From positions 12,028,001 through 12,092,000 of the forward strand of contig CM082580.2 in the NCBI GenBank assembly GCA_040954595.2: DNA of 64,000 nt, given 5' to 3'. Below, piece by piece: positions 38,001 to 47,937 of the stretch (the stretch's first letter is position 1; every line of letters starts with the position of its first letter). The notes under the pieces are model-generated. The model was not told where the DNA came from, ran no database searches, and was given only the letters and a program-made list of their open reading frames with translations. The DNA comes from Balanoglossus misakiensis (lineage: Eukaryota; Hemichordata). The translations under genes were made by a program, and so were the position numbers.

Positions 38001-38989
38001 GGGACTCGGTGTCAGACCAGCAAGATTTGGTAGTTGAAGAAGTACCACCATCCCCTCTGCCATCACTGAGAAACAGTGATGGTAAAATAGAATTTCCCAA
38101 ACCATTGGTTGACATAGGTAAGCATTTCACATTGTGAAAAAAACCTAGAATAGAACTACGGTACTATACAATAATGAAAAGGGACTTTTTTCTGCTCAAA
38201 AGTGATGGGCAAGTTACAAAAGAAATAAGAAAGAAAGATATTTATGTTACGGACTTTTAGATTAATTACATGTATTTGTTTTACACCTTGGATGTTTGTA
38301 AAGGTCTCACAGACGACGCATCTGTGAAGAGTGATCAGACAGCACACACTATTATAGAAGTCAAACCAGCCTGCTGTAGGAAGGGACAGACAGGGGAAGA
38401 TGATTGTGCCTGCTCTATATGCAACAGTGAGTCAGAAAGCACATCGTCTCAATGCAGCAGCCAACGAGCTTGTCACCCGACAAAAGATAAGCAAGCAACC
38501 AAACTGTCGCAGCGTTACACTCGCTACGACAGTTCTACGTCAGGATACACCAGCGATAACATTCCAATGCATTTCAGACAGACAAAAAGTGCCGGTTCGG
38601 GCCGTTCAAAATCCCTGCCGCGGCCACCTGTGAGTGAGCTGATTCGAGACGAGCCAGTTGACTCGTCGGCCAGCAGCGATGTGCCGAAACATTCAGAGAG
38701 CTTTCCGACTCTAAACGCCCTCTTCTCCTCGCAAGAAAATCTGTACGAATCGACGTCAGAGGAGAACGTCAACAAAATAACGAAGCAGAGACCGAAGACC
38801 TGCAAAGAACCGGAAGGAAAGCGTAAATTGCGGAAGACAAAAACACGAGGAAAGGGTAAAGGAAAGACCAGAATGACGGACGATGATTACACCTTCAATA
38901 ATGCAGTGCATCGCAGTGGATCAGACAGCGACTCAGAAATACCAACTATACAGATGTACCCGTACGGAACGAGTAAAGATTGCTGGTAG
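2020..38989 (+). CDS. PKD1: Polycystin-1-like receptor/channel protein (62 coding exons)
   Basis: Joining exons at GT-AG sites gives one continuous frame of 12,618 nt (about 4,205 residues), close to human polycystin-1 (about 4,300). Order seen: signal peptide (1-26), WSC domain (about 30-118), about 15 PKD repeats (165-1600), REJ region (1600-2290), GAIN with GPS (cleavage predicted at L2677/T2678), first membrane segment, PLAT (2752-2865), ten more membrane segments with the polycystin extracellular domain (2912-3749), and a 456-residue cytoplasmic tail. Polycystin-1 proteins act at cilia or the cell surface with PKD2-type channel partners; suREJ and PKD1L proteins share much of this plan. 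The leucine-rich repeats and C-type lectin of vertebrate PKD1 are not seen. The start ATG has A at -3 and G at +4 and opens a clear signal peptide. Exon calls are manual. The family is certain; PKD1 versus PKD1L/REJ orthology is less so. Confidence 0.93.
3221..3405. mobile_element. MITE-like foldback element with about 28-bp inverted ends
   Basis: The left end (3222-3250) reads AGGGGAGAACCATTTGAT followed by TTCTGGGGG. The right end (3376-3405) is its near-exact reverse complement, running CCCCCAGAAATCAAATGG then TTCTCCCCT. The roughly 125 bp between them has no coding sequence, as expected of a non-autonomous DNA transposon. Flanking bases resemble each other when inverted (GATCAGTA and its counterpart GATCATTA), so the true ends could lie a few bases further out. 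Confidence 0.7.
6290..6426. mobile_element. Foldback/MITE-like element with CTCA-rich centre
   Basis: Both ends carry TCTAGAAC (6290-6297, and as reverse complement at 6419-6426). The arms continue through CTAGCCTTC, a T-run and ATTTGCTCACTC on the left, matched in reverse by GAGTGAGCAAAT, an A-run and GAAGGCTAG on the right. The loop (about 6334-6375) is a CTCA tetranucleotide array. The arms are imperfect but long (around 45 bp). Confidence 0.65.
9393..11527 (+). other. PKD1: Polycystin exons 2-4: WSC domain
   Basis: Exons 9393-9519, 10987-11088 and 11349-11527. The residues begin YQGCW, then VDCVRYC, ICYCGSEY, EECNVPCPGD and LPCGG, which gives the eight-cysteine WSC pattern ending in a typical IYSVY stretch. 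WSC domains are small putative carbohydrate-binding modules, and polycystin-1 proteins carry one near the N terminus. Donors are GTAAGT, GTGAGT and GTAAGT, and phases 1-2-2-1 chain without a stop. The end of the third exon begins the immunoglobulin-like PKD fold. Confidence 0.9.
9613..9646 (+). repeat. CATT/CGTT tetranucleotide repeat
   Basis: A short run of CATT-type units with CGTT variants in polycystin intron 2. No other function is visible. Confidence 0.7.
11617..11700. repeat. TTCTATAGA-rich dispersed repeat, copy A
   Basis: This block in polycystin intron 4 has several TTCTATAGA or close variants. It shares the order of short words (ATTCTATAGA, TAGAATTCT, ATTTCTATAGAAGTTTA, then TTCTATGG) with the block at 26944-27062 in another intron of the same gene, so the two are copies of one family. 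The motif is itself nearly palindromic. Confidence 0.7.
14602..14637 (+). repeat. GA dinucleotide run followed by poly-G
   Basis: An AG/GA microsatellite runs directly into about 11 G residues, just upstream of the acceptor at 14720-14721. The purine-rich strand could form unusual structure, but nothing more can be supported. Confidence 0.85.
16282..16339 (+). repeat. Perfect 29-bp tandem duplication
   Basis: Two head-to-tail copies of a 29-bp unit beginning AGATCAACACAAATACAAAC and ending AGTGATTCT, with no mismatch. It lies in the intron before the large PKD exon. A smaller tandem of ATGCCAATTGCA units sits just upstream at 16234-16258. Confidence 0.9.
19173..19186 (+). repeat. Poly-G run (14 G)
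   Basis: A homopolymer in the intron after the exon ending at 19128. It is a possible G-quadruplex or assembly-length uncertainty site. Confidence 0.85.
22611..22724 (+). other. In-frame, stop-free 114-nt intron (or retained exonic segment) in a PKD repeat
   Basis: The segment starts with a strong donor (GCAG/GTGAGT) and ends with a strong acceptor (TTATTTTGCAG/G). It is 38 codons long, keeps the frame and has no stop. Removing it joins MGDQTVYIDAG to QSVTHRYLSPG, which restores a normal-length PKD repeat. Retaining it inserts 38 residues with four cysteines. I model it as an intron, but retention would give a valid longer protein. Confidence 0.75.
22886..22950. repeat. Short imperfect inverted repeat
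   Basis: GGCCACCTGTCTATAAAGG is partly mirrored downstream by the reverse complement of GGCCACTATAGGCAGGT. This resembles the terminal part of a small DNA transposon, but the extent is unclear. Confidence 0.35.
26005..26889 (+). other. Acidic Gly/Ser-rich linker exons inside REJ, all phase 1-1
   Basis: Four consecutive exons (26005-26265, 26413-26499, 26565-26597, 26644-26889) encode low-complexity sequence rich in D, E, G, S and T, for example GEGEGNGRGTGSGTGTE. All begin and end in phase 1, so any of them can be skipped or added without a frame change. The 33-nt exon (EFAHEKEHPIK) has a good TTTCTAG acceptor and a GTATAA donor, but it is the least certain exon of the gene. The last exon returns to REJ-like sequence (TYSLAVTMTSS). 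Confidence 0.65.
26944..27062. repeat. TTCTATAGA-rich dispersed repeat, copy B
   Basis: Several TTCTATAGA-like words in the same order as the block at 11617-11700, in the intron between 26890 and 27119. No tandem periodicity is exact. Confidence 0.7.
28073..30395 (+). other. PKD1: Polycystin exons 32-38: GAIN region with intact GPS
   Basis: Exons: 28073-28201, 28348-28578, 28795-29046, 29262-29372, 29460-29611, 29773-29873, 30113-30395. The segment has the alternating helical then beta-rich character of a GAIN domain and ends in a GPS motif: CLYWNP, WISDGCQ, then HCKCNHLTNFGGGF. The four GPS cysteines, both tryptophans and the HL/T cleavage triad are present (codons 30319-30327), so self-cleavage between L2677 and T2678 is predicted. 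In polycystin-1 this leaves the ectodomain non-covalently attached to the membrane part. Confidence 0.9.
28754..28783 (+). repeat. AAAT/AAT microsatellite next to a splice acceptor
   Basis: AAAT units pass into AAT units a few bases before the TTTTTCAG acceptor at 28794. It is a simple repeat only. Confidence 0.85.
30743..31474 (+). other. PKD1: Polycystin exons 39-41: first membrane segment and PLAT domain
   Basis: Exon 30743-30895 encodes the first membrane segment (TSSFVGVLFAIFLILLVYC) right after the GPS. Exons 31004-31165 and 31258-31474 encode a PLAT/LH2 beta-barrel: YEVLVETGFRSGAGTTAKVS, then LFERNSRDRF and KIHVWHNNAGVSPSWFLSRM with DLITGQKWYFICEKWF. PLAT binds lipids or protein partners on the cytoplasmic side and is placed between membrane segments 1 and 2 in all polycystin-1 family proteins. 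Confidence 0.92.
31650..36683 (+). other. PKD1: Polycystin exons 42-57: membrane segments 2-11 and polycystin channel domain
   Basis: Exons: 31650-31823, 31935-32057, 32184-32256, 32524-32660, 32910-33115, 33238-33435, 33567-33651, 33825-33974, 34101-34219, 34341-34853, 34974-35087, 35262-35382, 35632-35733, 35934-36074, 36197-36331, 36462-36683. Ten more hydrophobic helices are visible. Between the sixth (GWLFYCVLFICIMWICYGKF) and seventh lies the large extracellular TOP/polycystin domain with NGLYWDNWYN, YGPNETWTY and FLL-like SVALLLEMPGTGGVYPFP. The ninth (VFHALRFLKVVAKIG) is the S4-like helix. The last two flank a pore-like stretch (TMTATIRGAYDYSELE) that lacks the PKD2 LGD filter, as in polycystin-1 proteins. 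This predicts a partner subunit rather than an independent channel. Confidence 0.88.
33459..33510 (+). repeat. GAT-type trinucleotide repeat
   Basis: An interrupted GAT/AAT run in the polycystin intron after 33435. Non-coding. Confidence 0.85.
36883..38989 (+). other. PKD1: Polycystin exons 58-62: long cytoplasmic tail
   Basis: Exons 36883-37050, 37300-37464, 37583-37731, 37915-38117, 38304-38989 (stop TAG). The tail is 456 residues, more than twice the human polycystin-1 tail of about 200. The membrane-proximal part is family-like (VDFHEVLFFTWKKFLWCTG). A short heptad-like stretch (FTLAEFEYQVDELEFRINAI) sits where polycystin-1 has its PKD2-binding coiled coil. The last exon is distinctive: a Cys-rich patch (CCRKGQTGEDDCACSIC), long Ser/Thr-rich disorder, and a strongly basic patch (KRKLRKTKTRGKGKGK) that could be a nuclear-localisation signal. 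The acceptor before 38304 (TTTGTAAAG) is weak in pyrimidines, but the frame is continuous. Confidence 0.82.
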
Positions 38990-39762
38990 AGTTGAAGCTG
39001 TCATTCAGAGGTCCTCTATATTCAAAGAAACATAGAATATATCAATTACACTTAGATCCAAGGTTGATGTCATGAACAGAAAGCTTGGAATATTTTCTAT
39101 AGTCCTACACCAGAAGTCATGTTCTGTATAACAAGGCATTCTCAAAACATGAGAATGTAAACCTTTAGGAACTTAACAATATTGTGCTTTAGCAATATTG
39201 TGTAGTGAATTTCTTTTATATTTTATGTTACATATTTTTTTGTAAACCGAAACTGACGGATAAAAAGACTTGCACTGATATGCTTTATAAAAGCATACAT
39301 TTTATGCGAAACTAACTGTATTTGTATGTTTTAGTACCTGTATGATATGTTTCTCCACTTAAAGTGCAGTTTATAAAGGTTTTCTTTTATATGTGCCTTC
39401 CACCTCCCTCCCCTAGTTTCCTACTGTAGTGGTATGACCCAGTATACTGTAACAGTATGGATAGTGGACTAGTACACTGTCAACAGGGGTAGGGGATAGG
39501 TGACGATGTACACATGTACTTGCAATATTTGTGTATTAATTTTTTTTATCACCTCAGGAATAGTAAATGCTGTTATTATCTCATTTTTATACATGAAAAG
39601 TCAGGTTTACATGGTTTATGCTTGGCCACTCTGACTTGAATTTGTAATCGTAGTCTAGAGAGAAAATTATTTAAACGTCTCTCCCTTCCATTCTACTTGG
39701 GGATTATTTCCTTCCAAATAATTAAGTCAATTACTAGTAAATCTCTGGTACACTTTTGCACC

Positions 39763-39775
39763 AGGTCAAAGGTCA
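39763..39775 (+). promoter_or_regulatory. Perfect DR1 nuclear-receptor motif
   Basis: AGGTCAAAGGTCA is two exact AGGTCA half-sites separated by one A, the consensus for RXR heterodimers such as PPAR and for HNF4/COUP-TF. It lies in the likely 3' UTR of the polycystin gene and about 3.3 kb beyond the KAT5 start codon. Function is unproven. Confidence 0.4.
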
Positions 39776-40357
39776 GGATCAAAAAGGTGACATGTATGGC
39801 ACATAACCCTGTATAAAAGTATGAGAAATTTGTAAGGATTTACTACTTGGTAATATTGTCATAAACAAATATCAATAATCAAGTTGATAAATGATAAGGT
39901 TGATATGACATCATTTATTGATCAAGTTTTAACGTCACTTTTTTTAACTTCATTTATTTATCAGTGATGAAACAGTGGTAGTGATAACAGGATGTACAGG
40001 GTTGTTGAATCTGTTTAGGATATTGTATACTGCCCTTCTTTACCACACAACATATCTAGGTGTGTTGGTTATTTCAGAGATGATCATGCTTGATAATAAT
40101 GTAAATAATCCATCGATTTTATATAATCTTCATACCGTCAACTGCTTGATAACTTTACCACCATCTTCGTATTCATCGGTGTAATCAGGATTTCAAACAG
40201 ACACAAGATTGTTGGTCCAGTTTCAAATTATTATTGACATTTGAAGTTCAATCACAGTGCCTCAACAACTGGACCATGGTTCAATGTAGTGGTCATCTTT
40301 CTGGTGTGAAATTCTAAAAATCATGTATAAAACAGCTAGCACCTATCGTGTGTGTTG

Positions 40358-40363
40358 AATAAA
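40358..40363 (+). terminator. Poly(A) signal AATAAA, polycystin gene candidate
   Basis: A canonical hexamer about 1.4 kb after the stop codon. Further candidates are at 40514 and 40840. Confidence 0.45.
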
Positions 40364-41181
40364 AATTGCTTATGTTTATCTTTCAAACTTTTCAAAAACC
40401 ATGACATAATTTGTAAAAGTTGAGAACATTATCTATTCATATAGAAGATTTTTGTTTCAGCTGACGTACTCTGCAGATGTGAAATCCAAACCTGGTGAAT
40501 ATTCGCATGTCAAAATAAACTCAGTCACTGATAACTCTATTGGAAAAATAGGTTAACAACCAAATACTGTTGAATTCAGCTTTATACACTATGCATGTTT
40601 TTGTTTTTTTTGTATTTTTTATATTGTAAATAACTATTTATTCATGGAAACATTTTATTTTCCATAACATTTAAATATTTCCCCAAGATATTTGATAAAA
40701 TTCCCGTTTCATTTGTTTTTGTCCAGTCACTGATGAAACCAATTTTTGTAGTATTTTTATAAGATAAAACTAGCTTTTTTTTTCCTTTTCATTTCTGAAA
40801 AACTGGATTTATATTTTATATGAAACATATACAAAAAAGAATAAAAGTTAATACGTAGATGTTGTGGTAATTATTCTGTTGGTGCCCTTTGAGACTGAGT
40901 TGCATTATATTGTCCTCACAGGATTGCTTGCAGAGGATAAACATGTGTGTGGACACCAGGCCCAGGCAAATCTGACCAAACCAAAGCTGCAGAGTGGATT
41001 GACCATTGCCAAAAAGTATGTGCAAATCCGATAGATATAGGGGAACTTCTGGTAACTGCTATTACTGGCAGTATGGGTGATTGTATGCATCAGAGTGTGT
41101 TTTCAATTCTAATCCTTGCAATGTAACTGCATGAGGCCAAGAACAGATCAAAATACCAAAGAAGTTTGTTCATCAAAATTC

Positions 41182-41187
41182 TTTATT
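41182..41187 (-). terminator. Poly(A) signal for KAT5
   Basis: AATAAA on the - strand (TTTATT on +), 575 bp past the KAT5 stop. Another copy is at 41305-41310. The KAT5 and polycystin transcripts are tail-to-tail, with ends only a few hundred bases apart. Confidence 0.5.
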
Positions 41188-41760
41188 TACAGTATTAAAA
41201 CTAATACGAGAACACATCCACTGGGAAAATATTTCACTTAAATACAGAGTCGGAGACGCTGAAAAATTCAAGTACCCAGAAACCACAATTATCTGGATCT
41301 CTACTTTATTTCTAGCATTCGTTACAATTTCTTTTCAGTAACTTCAATTTCATACACCAAAACATTTCAGTTACATGGCTAATAAATAAGATATTAAATT
41401 TACATTAACCCAAGTAGATATTTTTAAGTTCAATGTACAATATCCAATGTAAGTTAGGAAACAGGCAGTGACTCATCTCTTGATATGTAATATCCTTCCC
41501 TGTTCACTACAGAACAAATTGTGTTAAACAGTACAATAAATACATCACTTGAAGTTGATGGATTACTAAAAGTCACATGCTTCCAAATGGCAAATAGTCC
41601 AATGTTACATGTAGAACTTGTGCAGACCCCTACAGTTTAGGCCTTTGGCTTTCAACATCACTGTTTTGCTGATATTTATTTCTAATGGATGTGGTAGCAT
41701 CCATTTACAAGAGTTAGTCAATGGAGTGATGCAGGCAGCACTACACTGTATCTCGTAGGC

Positions 41761-43840
<2,080 letters not shown>

Positions 43841-45951
43841 ATGGTAGATTGTAGACTCTTAGTGCTTCTTATCATAATAATACAGATAGGCGTCTCTTCC
43901 TGCAAACCAAACATCATTATACTATTCGCCGATGATGTCGGGTACGGAGACCTCGGCTGTTATGGTCACCCAACTTCGTACACGCCCAACCTGGACAGAA
44001 TGGCCAATGAAGGCTTGTTGTTGACGTCTTTCTACAGTGCAGCGAATCTATGCAGTCCTTCAAGGTATTGCAATTTACTTTATATTTGTAAACTTTTTGA
44101 TTAAGTGTGTATGATCTGAAAGTTGCATGAGAAAACAAAGTTGAAGTCATTTTTTACTTATTGCTGTCAACTTTTTAAGAAAAAGTTTCAATATAATGAC
44201 CAAGAAGTATTTTTTTGTCATTTTCACCAGAGCAGCCTTGTTGACTGGCCGGTACCAAATCCGCTCAGGAATCTATCCATTTGTTTTGAGTCCTGATTCA
44301 ACTGGTGGTCTTCCGAGGAATGAGACAACGATTGCCAATATCCTGAGGACCCAGGGTTACAAGACGGCAATGATTGGCAAGTGGGATCTAGGCATCGGAA
44401 AGGACTTGGTGCACTTCCCTACCCATTATGGATTTGATAAATATTTTGGGATTCCTTATGTGCATGGGGCGTGCCCGTGTGAAAAATGTTTCTATCCAGA
44501 CTTGGGATGTCAGTGGAGTGTTTTTGGTGGCGATAAATGTGGATTTGATAACACATACTGTCCACTGTTCCGTGATACAAAGATCATTCAACAGCCTGTT
44601 GACTTGACAACGCTCATGGAAGAATATTCCGACTTTGCCGGAGACTTCATCTCGGAAAGTGCCAAGGAAGGGACTCCATTTTACCTCTACTATGCCTACA
44701 ACCATTGCCACTTTCCACAGTTTGCTGGCAAGAGATTCCGGAATTTCACAAAGCGAGGAATATACGGCGACTCCCTGGCAGAGATTGATTGGAGTGTTGG
44801 TGAGGTTATAGAACAACTTAGGAAAAGTGAAATAGAAAACAACACACTGGTGTTTTTTACTTCAGACAATGGGTAAGAGGCATGCAATTTCAGTTTAGTG
44901 TTCTTTGAGAATAATATATTTGGCTTCACTAGCAATAAAGGAGGGAATATCTCAGTGGCAATTCCCTCCCACCTTATCTCGGCTATCGGCTATTGGGTTG
45001 ATAGAGATTGACAAAGTGTTTTTGCTTCTGTTTCTATAAGGGCTGCAACAAGAGATATGAACTATGGTGGCAGTTCTGGTATGTTGAAATGTGGCAAGGC
45101 AACTACCTATGAAGGCGGACACAGAGTACCTGCCATTGCGTATTGGCCAGGTAAGTATCTCAGTAGATGTTGATAGATGAGCAGTCTTCAGAATCCAGTG
45201 ACTACAAATATGCTTGCCTCAAGACATAACTATCATATTCATCTATCCCATTCATAGAAAATGTGACATCTCATCTCTGTGTGATTTCCAGGTCAGATTT
45301 CTCCAGGTCAGAGGTCAGCCGAGTTCACCACTACGCTAGATTTGCTTCCAACAATTGCAAAACTAGGAGGCGGTTCTCTGCCAAATGTTACCATTGATGG
45401 GCTGGATATATCGTCTGTTTTATTTGAAGAAGCAAAGGTAATGTAACTTGACAGCATGTAAGCCCTTGCTGTTTGACAAATTTCAATGGAGTTTTTCTAT
45501 TAAGAACATGAATTACGTTTCATTTTCGCAGAGTCCACGAGATGCATTGTACTATTACCCAGCATTCCCTGTGCAGAAGATTGGTGCATATGCGGTCAGG
45601 TACAAGAACTTCAAAGTTCACTATTACACCGAGGGCTCACCACAGTCGGGCATGTACAATGCAGATGCAGACTGCCACCCAAACAACACAGTCCGACACG
45701 AGCCACCTCTCCTCTTTGACCTCAATGAAGACCCCGGAGAACTCTACAACTTAAACACCCAATCACAGTACAGTGAACTTCTGAAGGAAATTGATGAAAT
45801 GAAGGTCAAGTTTGAAGCGGCAATGACTTGGGGGGTCAGCCAAGTGAACAAGCCTAAAGATCGTAAACTGGAACCATGTTGCAAACCAGGATGTTCTCCA
45901 TTTCCAACATGCTGCCGATGTGACCAGCCAGTCACTCTGACTGTTGACTAA
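43841..45951 (+). CDS. ARSA: Arylsulfatase A-like enzyme
   Basis: Five exons: 43841-44064, 44231-44872, 45041-45150, 45292-45437, 45532-45951, giving 513 residues (human ARSA about 509). A signal peptide ([20 protein letters not shown]) is followed by the sulfatase core: metal ligands D31-D32 ([12 protein letters not shown]) and the formylglycine motif CSPSR (C71-R75, its Arg codon split by intron 1). Then come GKWDLG (125 region), [13 protein letters not shown] and [12 protein letters not shown]. The C-terminal cysteines ([15 protein letters not shown]) match ARSA closely. The family hydrolyses sulfate esters such as sulfatide in lysosomes. One oddity: the conserved active-site His of GKWHLG is Asp here (D127). 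Whether it keeps ARSA substrate specificity is unknown. Confidence 0.92.
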
Positions 45952-46337
45952 CCCACAATAATAATGCCATCACTAACTTGCATAGACAAGAACAAGAACA
46001 CACATTTTGTATCAGACATGTACATAATCAAATAGAATACACTCATTTGCATATTTTTTGTAATGACAACTTTATTTATCAAAATCACAACAGTACTACA
46101 GTCCATGCATTTACACACTGAGTACCAAGGTGATACATGCAGCAGGTCTCAAGTTTTTAAAAGTGGATGGACGTACATATGTACATGCATACATATACAC
46201 CAATACAGAAAGACAGACGCAAAATCAGTTGGTCAATTTATGGCAACTTCATCTTGTAAGACTGTGATATCCAGAAGGAAGAACAGATGATGGTTGGTCA
46301 CATGGTCTCATCATCTCTTCTGTCACACAGTTTGATG
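45952..46337. other. Convergent 3' interval between arylsulfatase and OLAH
   Basis: The two stop codons are 386 bp apart on opposite strands. An AATAAA on the - strand at 46071-46076 fits the OLAH transcript. I see no canonical + strand signal for the sulfatase before that point, so the two 3' UTRs may overlap. Confidence 0.55.
46071..46076 (-). terminator. Poly(A) signal for OLAH-like gene
   Basis: TTTATT on + (AATAAA on -), 262 bp after the OLAH stop codon at 46338-46340. Confidence 0.5.
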
Positions 46338-47395
46338 TCACTGACATGAAAATGTCCGAGTCAAATAATCTGCCAGTTTCTTCTGATTGTCCTTCTCAAA
46401 AAGATAAAAATGTCCACCAGGCAACACATGCGATGAAAAGTCACCCTTTGATAAATCGCCCCATGCTGTTGAAGAGAAATGAATATCCAGAATATATTAA
46501 CCATATACATGTACCCGGTATGTGCATATTAACATTCAAGACATAACCTATGACTTTGCTGAAACTGCAAAAGTCAATTGTATTTTGTTGAGTAGAAGTG
46601 TCACATATAACACATGCAGTGGTGGGACTTGCCTTTCATATCATGAGGTCTGTCTTCACTTCCATCAAAGGCTGTTACTGGACATGTCAGTACTGGACCT
46701 GATACAGGAAACTCGTAACTGGAAGCAAAACAAATGAAATGTATCTTAACGCTGAGGATACATCACAAACTTCTGGAAAGAGGGGTGACTACAAGATACT
46801 AGGTGTTAGTGGAAATTTGTTGAAATCTCCTGGACCCATTTGACACTTTCACCTATGAGGGCGCCATTTTCACAAGTGGCCAATAGTAGTCAGATATTGG
46901 ACTATAATGTATCAGCAATTCTTACTCGTAATTTTCGATGAGTTTGAAATCTGCTTTCAGACTTGGTATGAACATTTTCATGAATTCTGGGTTGTTAGCT
47001 ACTTCCTTGGGAGTGCCACCTATCTGTATGATCTTCTCCATGAATTCATCATCTGGAAGACTGGACAGGTGTGTCCGACTGGCTTTGCGTAGTTCCGACT
47101 GCAAGAATAAGTTTGTATTTGTTCCAAGTATGGAATGACACAATTTCTCTTTAAAAGCACAGATGGACAAAAACTAATTGACCCATCCAAATAGTTTACA
47201 AATATAGTCTAATTTTCTTTATATGATATGCTACTGATCAGTAATAAAAAAAAGTCATCTTCCATGAAACTTACGTGAGGAGCGGATGTTCCAGACACTG
47301 TCAGATGAAGTGGTTCTATCTTGTGGTTCTCTTTCAGATATTTCAAATCCTATATGGGCTCCCATACTGTCAATAGAATACACAGGGAAAATAGT

Positions 47396-47474
<79 letters not shown>

Positions 47475-47937
47475 CCAACCACCACCATCATCAACACCAC
47501 CATATCACACTGTATGTGGCAGAGAGCACATATATACCTGTGTCCAAAGAAAGCAAATGGTTTTTCTTTGAAGTCTTGTAGCAATGTTTGTACTACGTCT
47601 TTGACCAGTGTTGCTGCATCTTCATAGCATTGTTCTTTAAATCTGGACTCCCTTCCAGGTAATCTTATGGAACATACTGTAAAGATGGTTTTGAGACAAA
47701 CATATAAATGATCTAAATGACAAGTTTATGAACAAATAATAAAACTTAGTGCCAATAAACAAAACTGATTTTAAAGTACCAGAATGAGGGTTGCCTTGTT
47801 TATTTACCTTCAATAGAATCAGGGAAAAGTTTTCCCCACTGTCCATAAAACGCTGCACCACCCCCAGCCCATGGAAAACAGTACAGCCTGTACAATGCTG
47901 CCGGTTTGCTGATGCGTTGTACTAGCCTGTCCGCCAT
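46338..47937 (-). CDS. OLAH: OLAH-like S-acyl fatty-acid synthase thioesterase, frame broken in exon 3
   Basis: Six exons on the - strand: 47937-47808, 47676-47538, 47366-47275, 47098-46926, 46718-46633, 46465-46338 (about 248 residues; human OLAH 265). Landmarks of type II thioesterases: [38 protein letters not shown] with the nucleophile serine codon split by intron 2, [40 protein letters not shown] and PGGHFYLF with the catalytic His. The enzyme ends fatty-acid synthesis early by releasing C8-C14 acids. Exon 3 is 92 nt, one base off: its start reads SMGAHIGFE in one frame and [12 protein letters not shown] in the next, so a 1-nt gain or multi-base loss lies at about 47342-47358. Exon 5 uses a GC donor (AAAG/GCAAGT). 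It may be a genuine gene with a sequence error, or a recent pseudogene. Confidence 0.82.
47396..47474 (+). repeat. ATC trinucleotide microsatellite (about 26 units)
   Basis: Essentially uninterrupted ATC units fill nearly half of the 171-nt OLAH intron 2 (47367-47537). On the - strand the array reads GAT. It lies about 30 bp from the exon 3 acceptor. Long open frames through it are artefacts of the repeat. Confidence 0.95.

Larger units (their letters stand above)
38990..40863 (+). other. 3' untranslated and intergenic region after the polycystin gene
   Basis: About 1.9 kb of A+T-rich non-coding sequence with AATAAA signals at 40358-40363, 40514-40519 and 40840-40845, any of which could end the transcript. 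No further coding exon is recognised. A perfect DR1 element at 39763 is listed separately. Confidence 0.6.

Noticed and set aside
45305-45317. Second DR1-like motif, AGGTCAGAGGTCA
   Set aside because: It lies in arylsulfatase coding exon 4 and encodes conserved-region residues (GQRS), so codon content explains it.
47255-47627. Open frames with runs of Asp, Ser or Ile on both strands
   Set aside because: They are translations of the ATC microsatellite in OLAH intron 2, plus fragments of the flanking OLAH exons. They are not separate genes.
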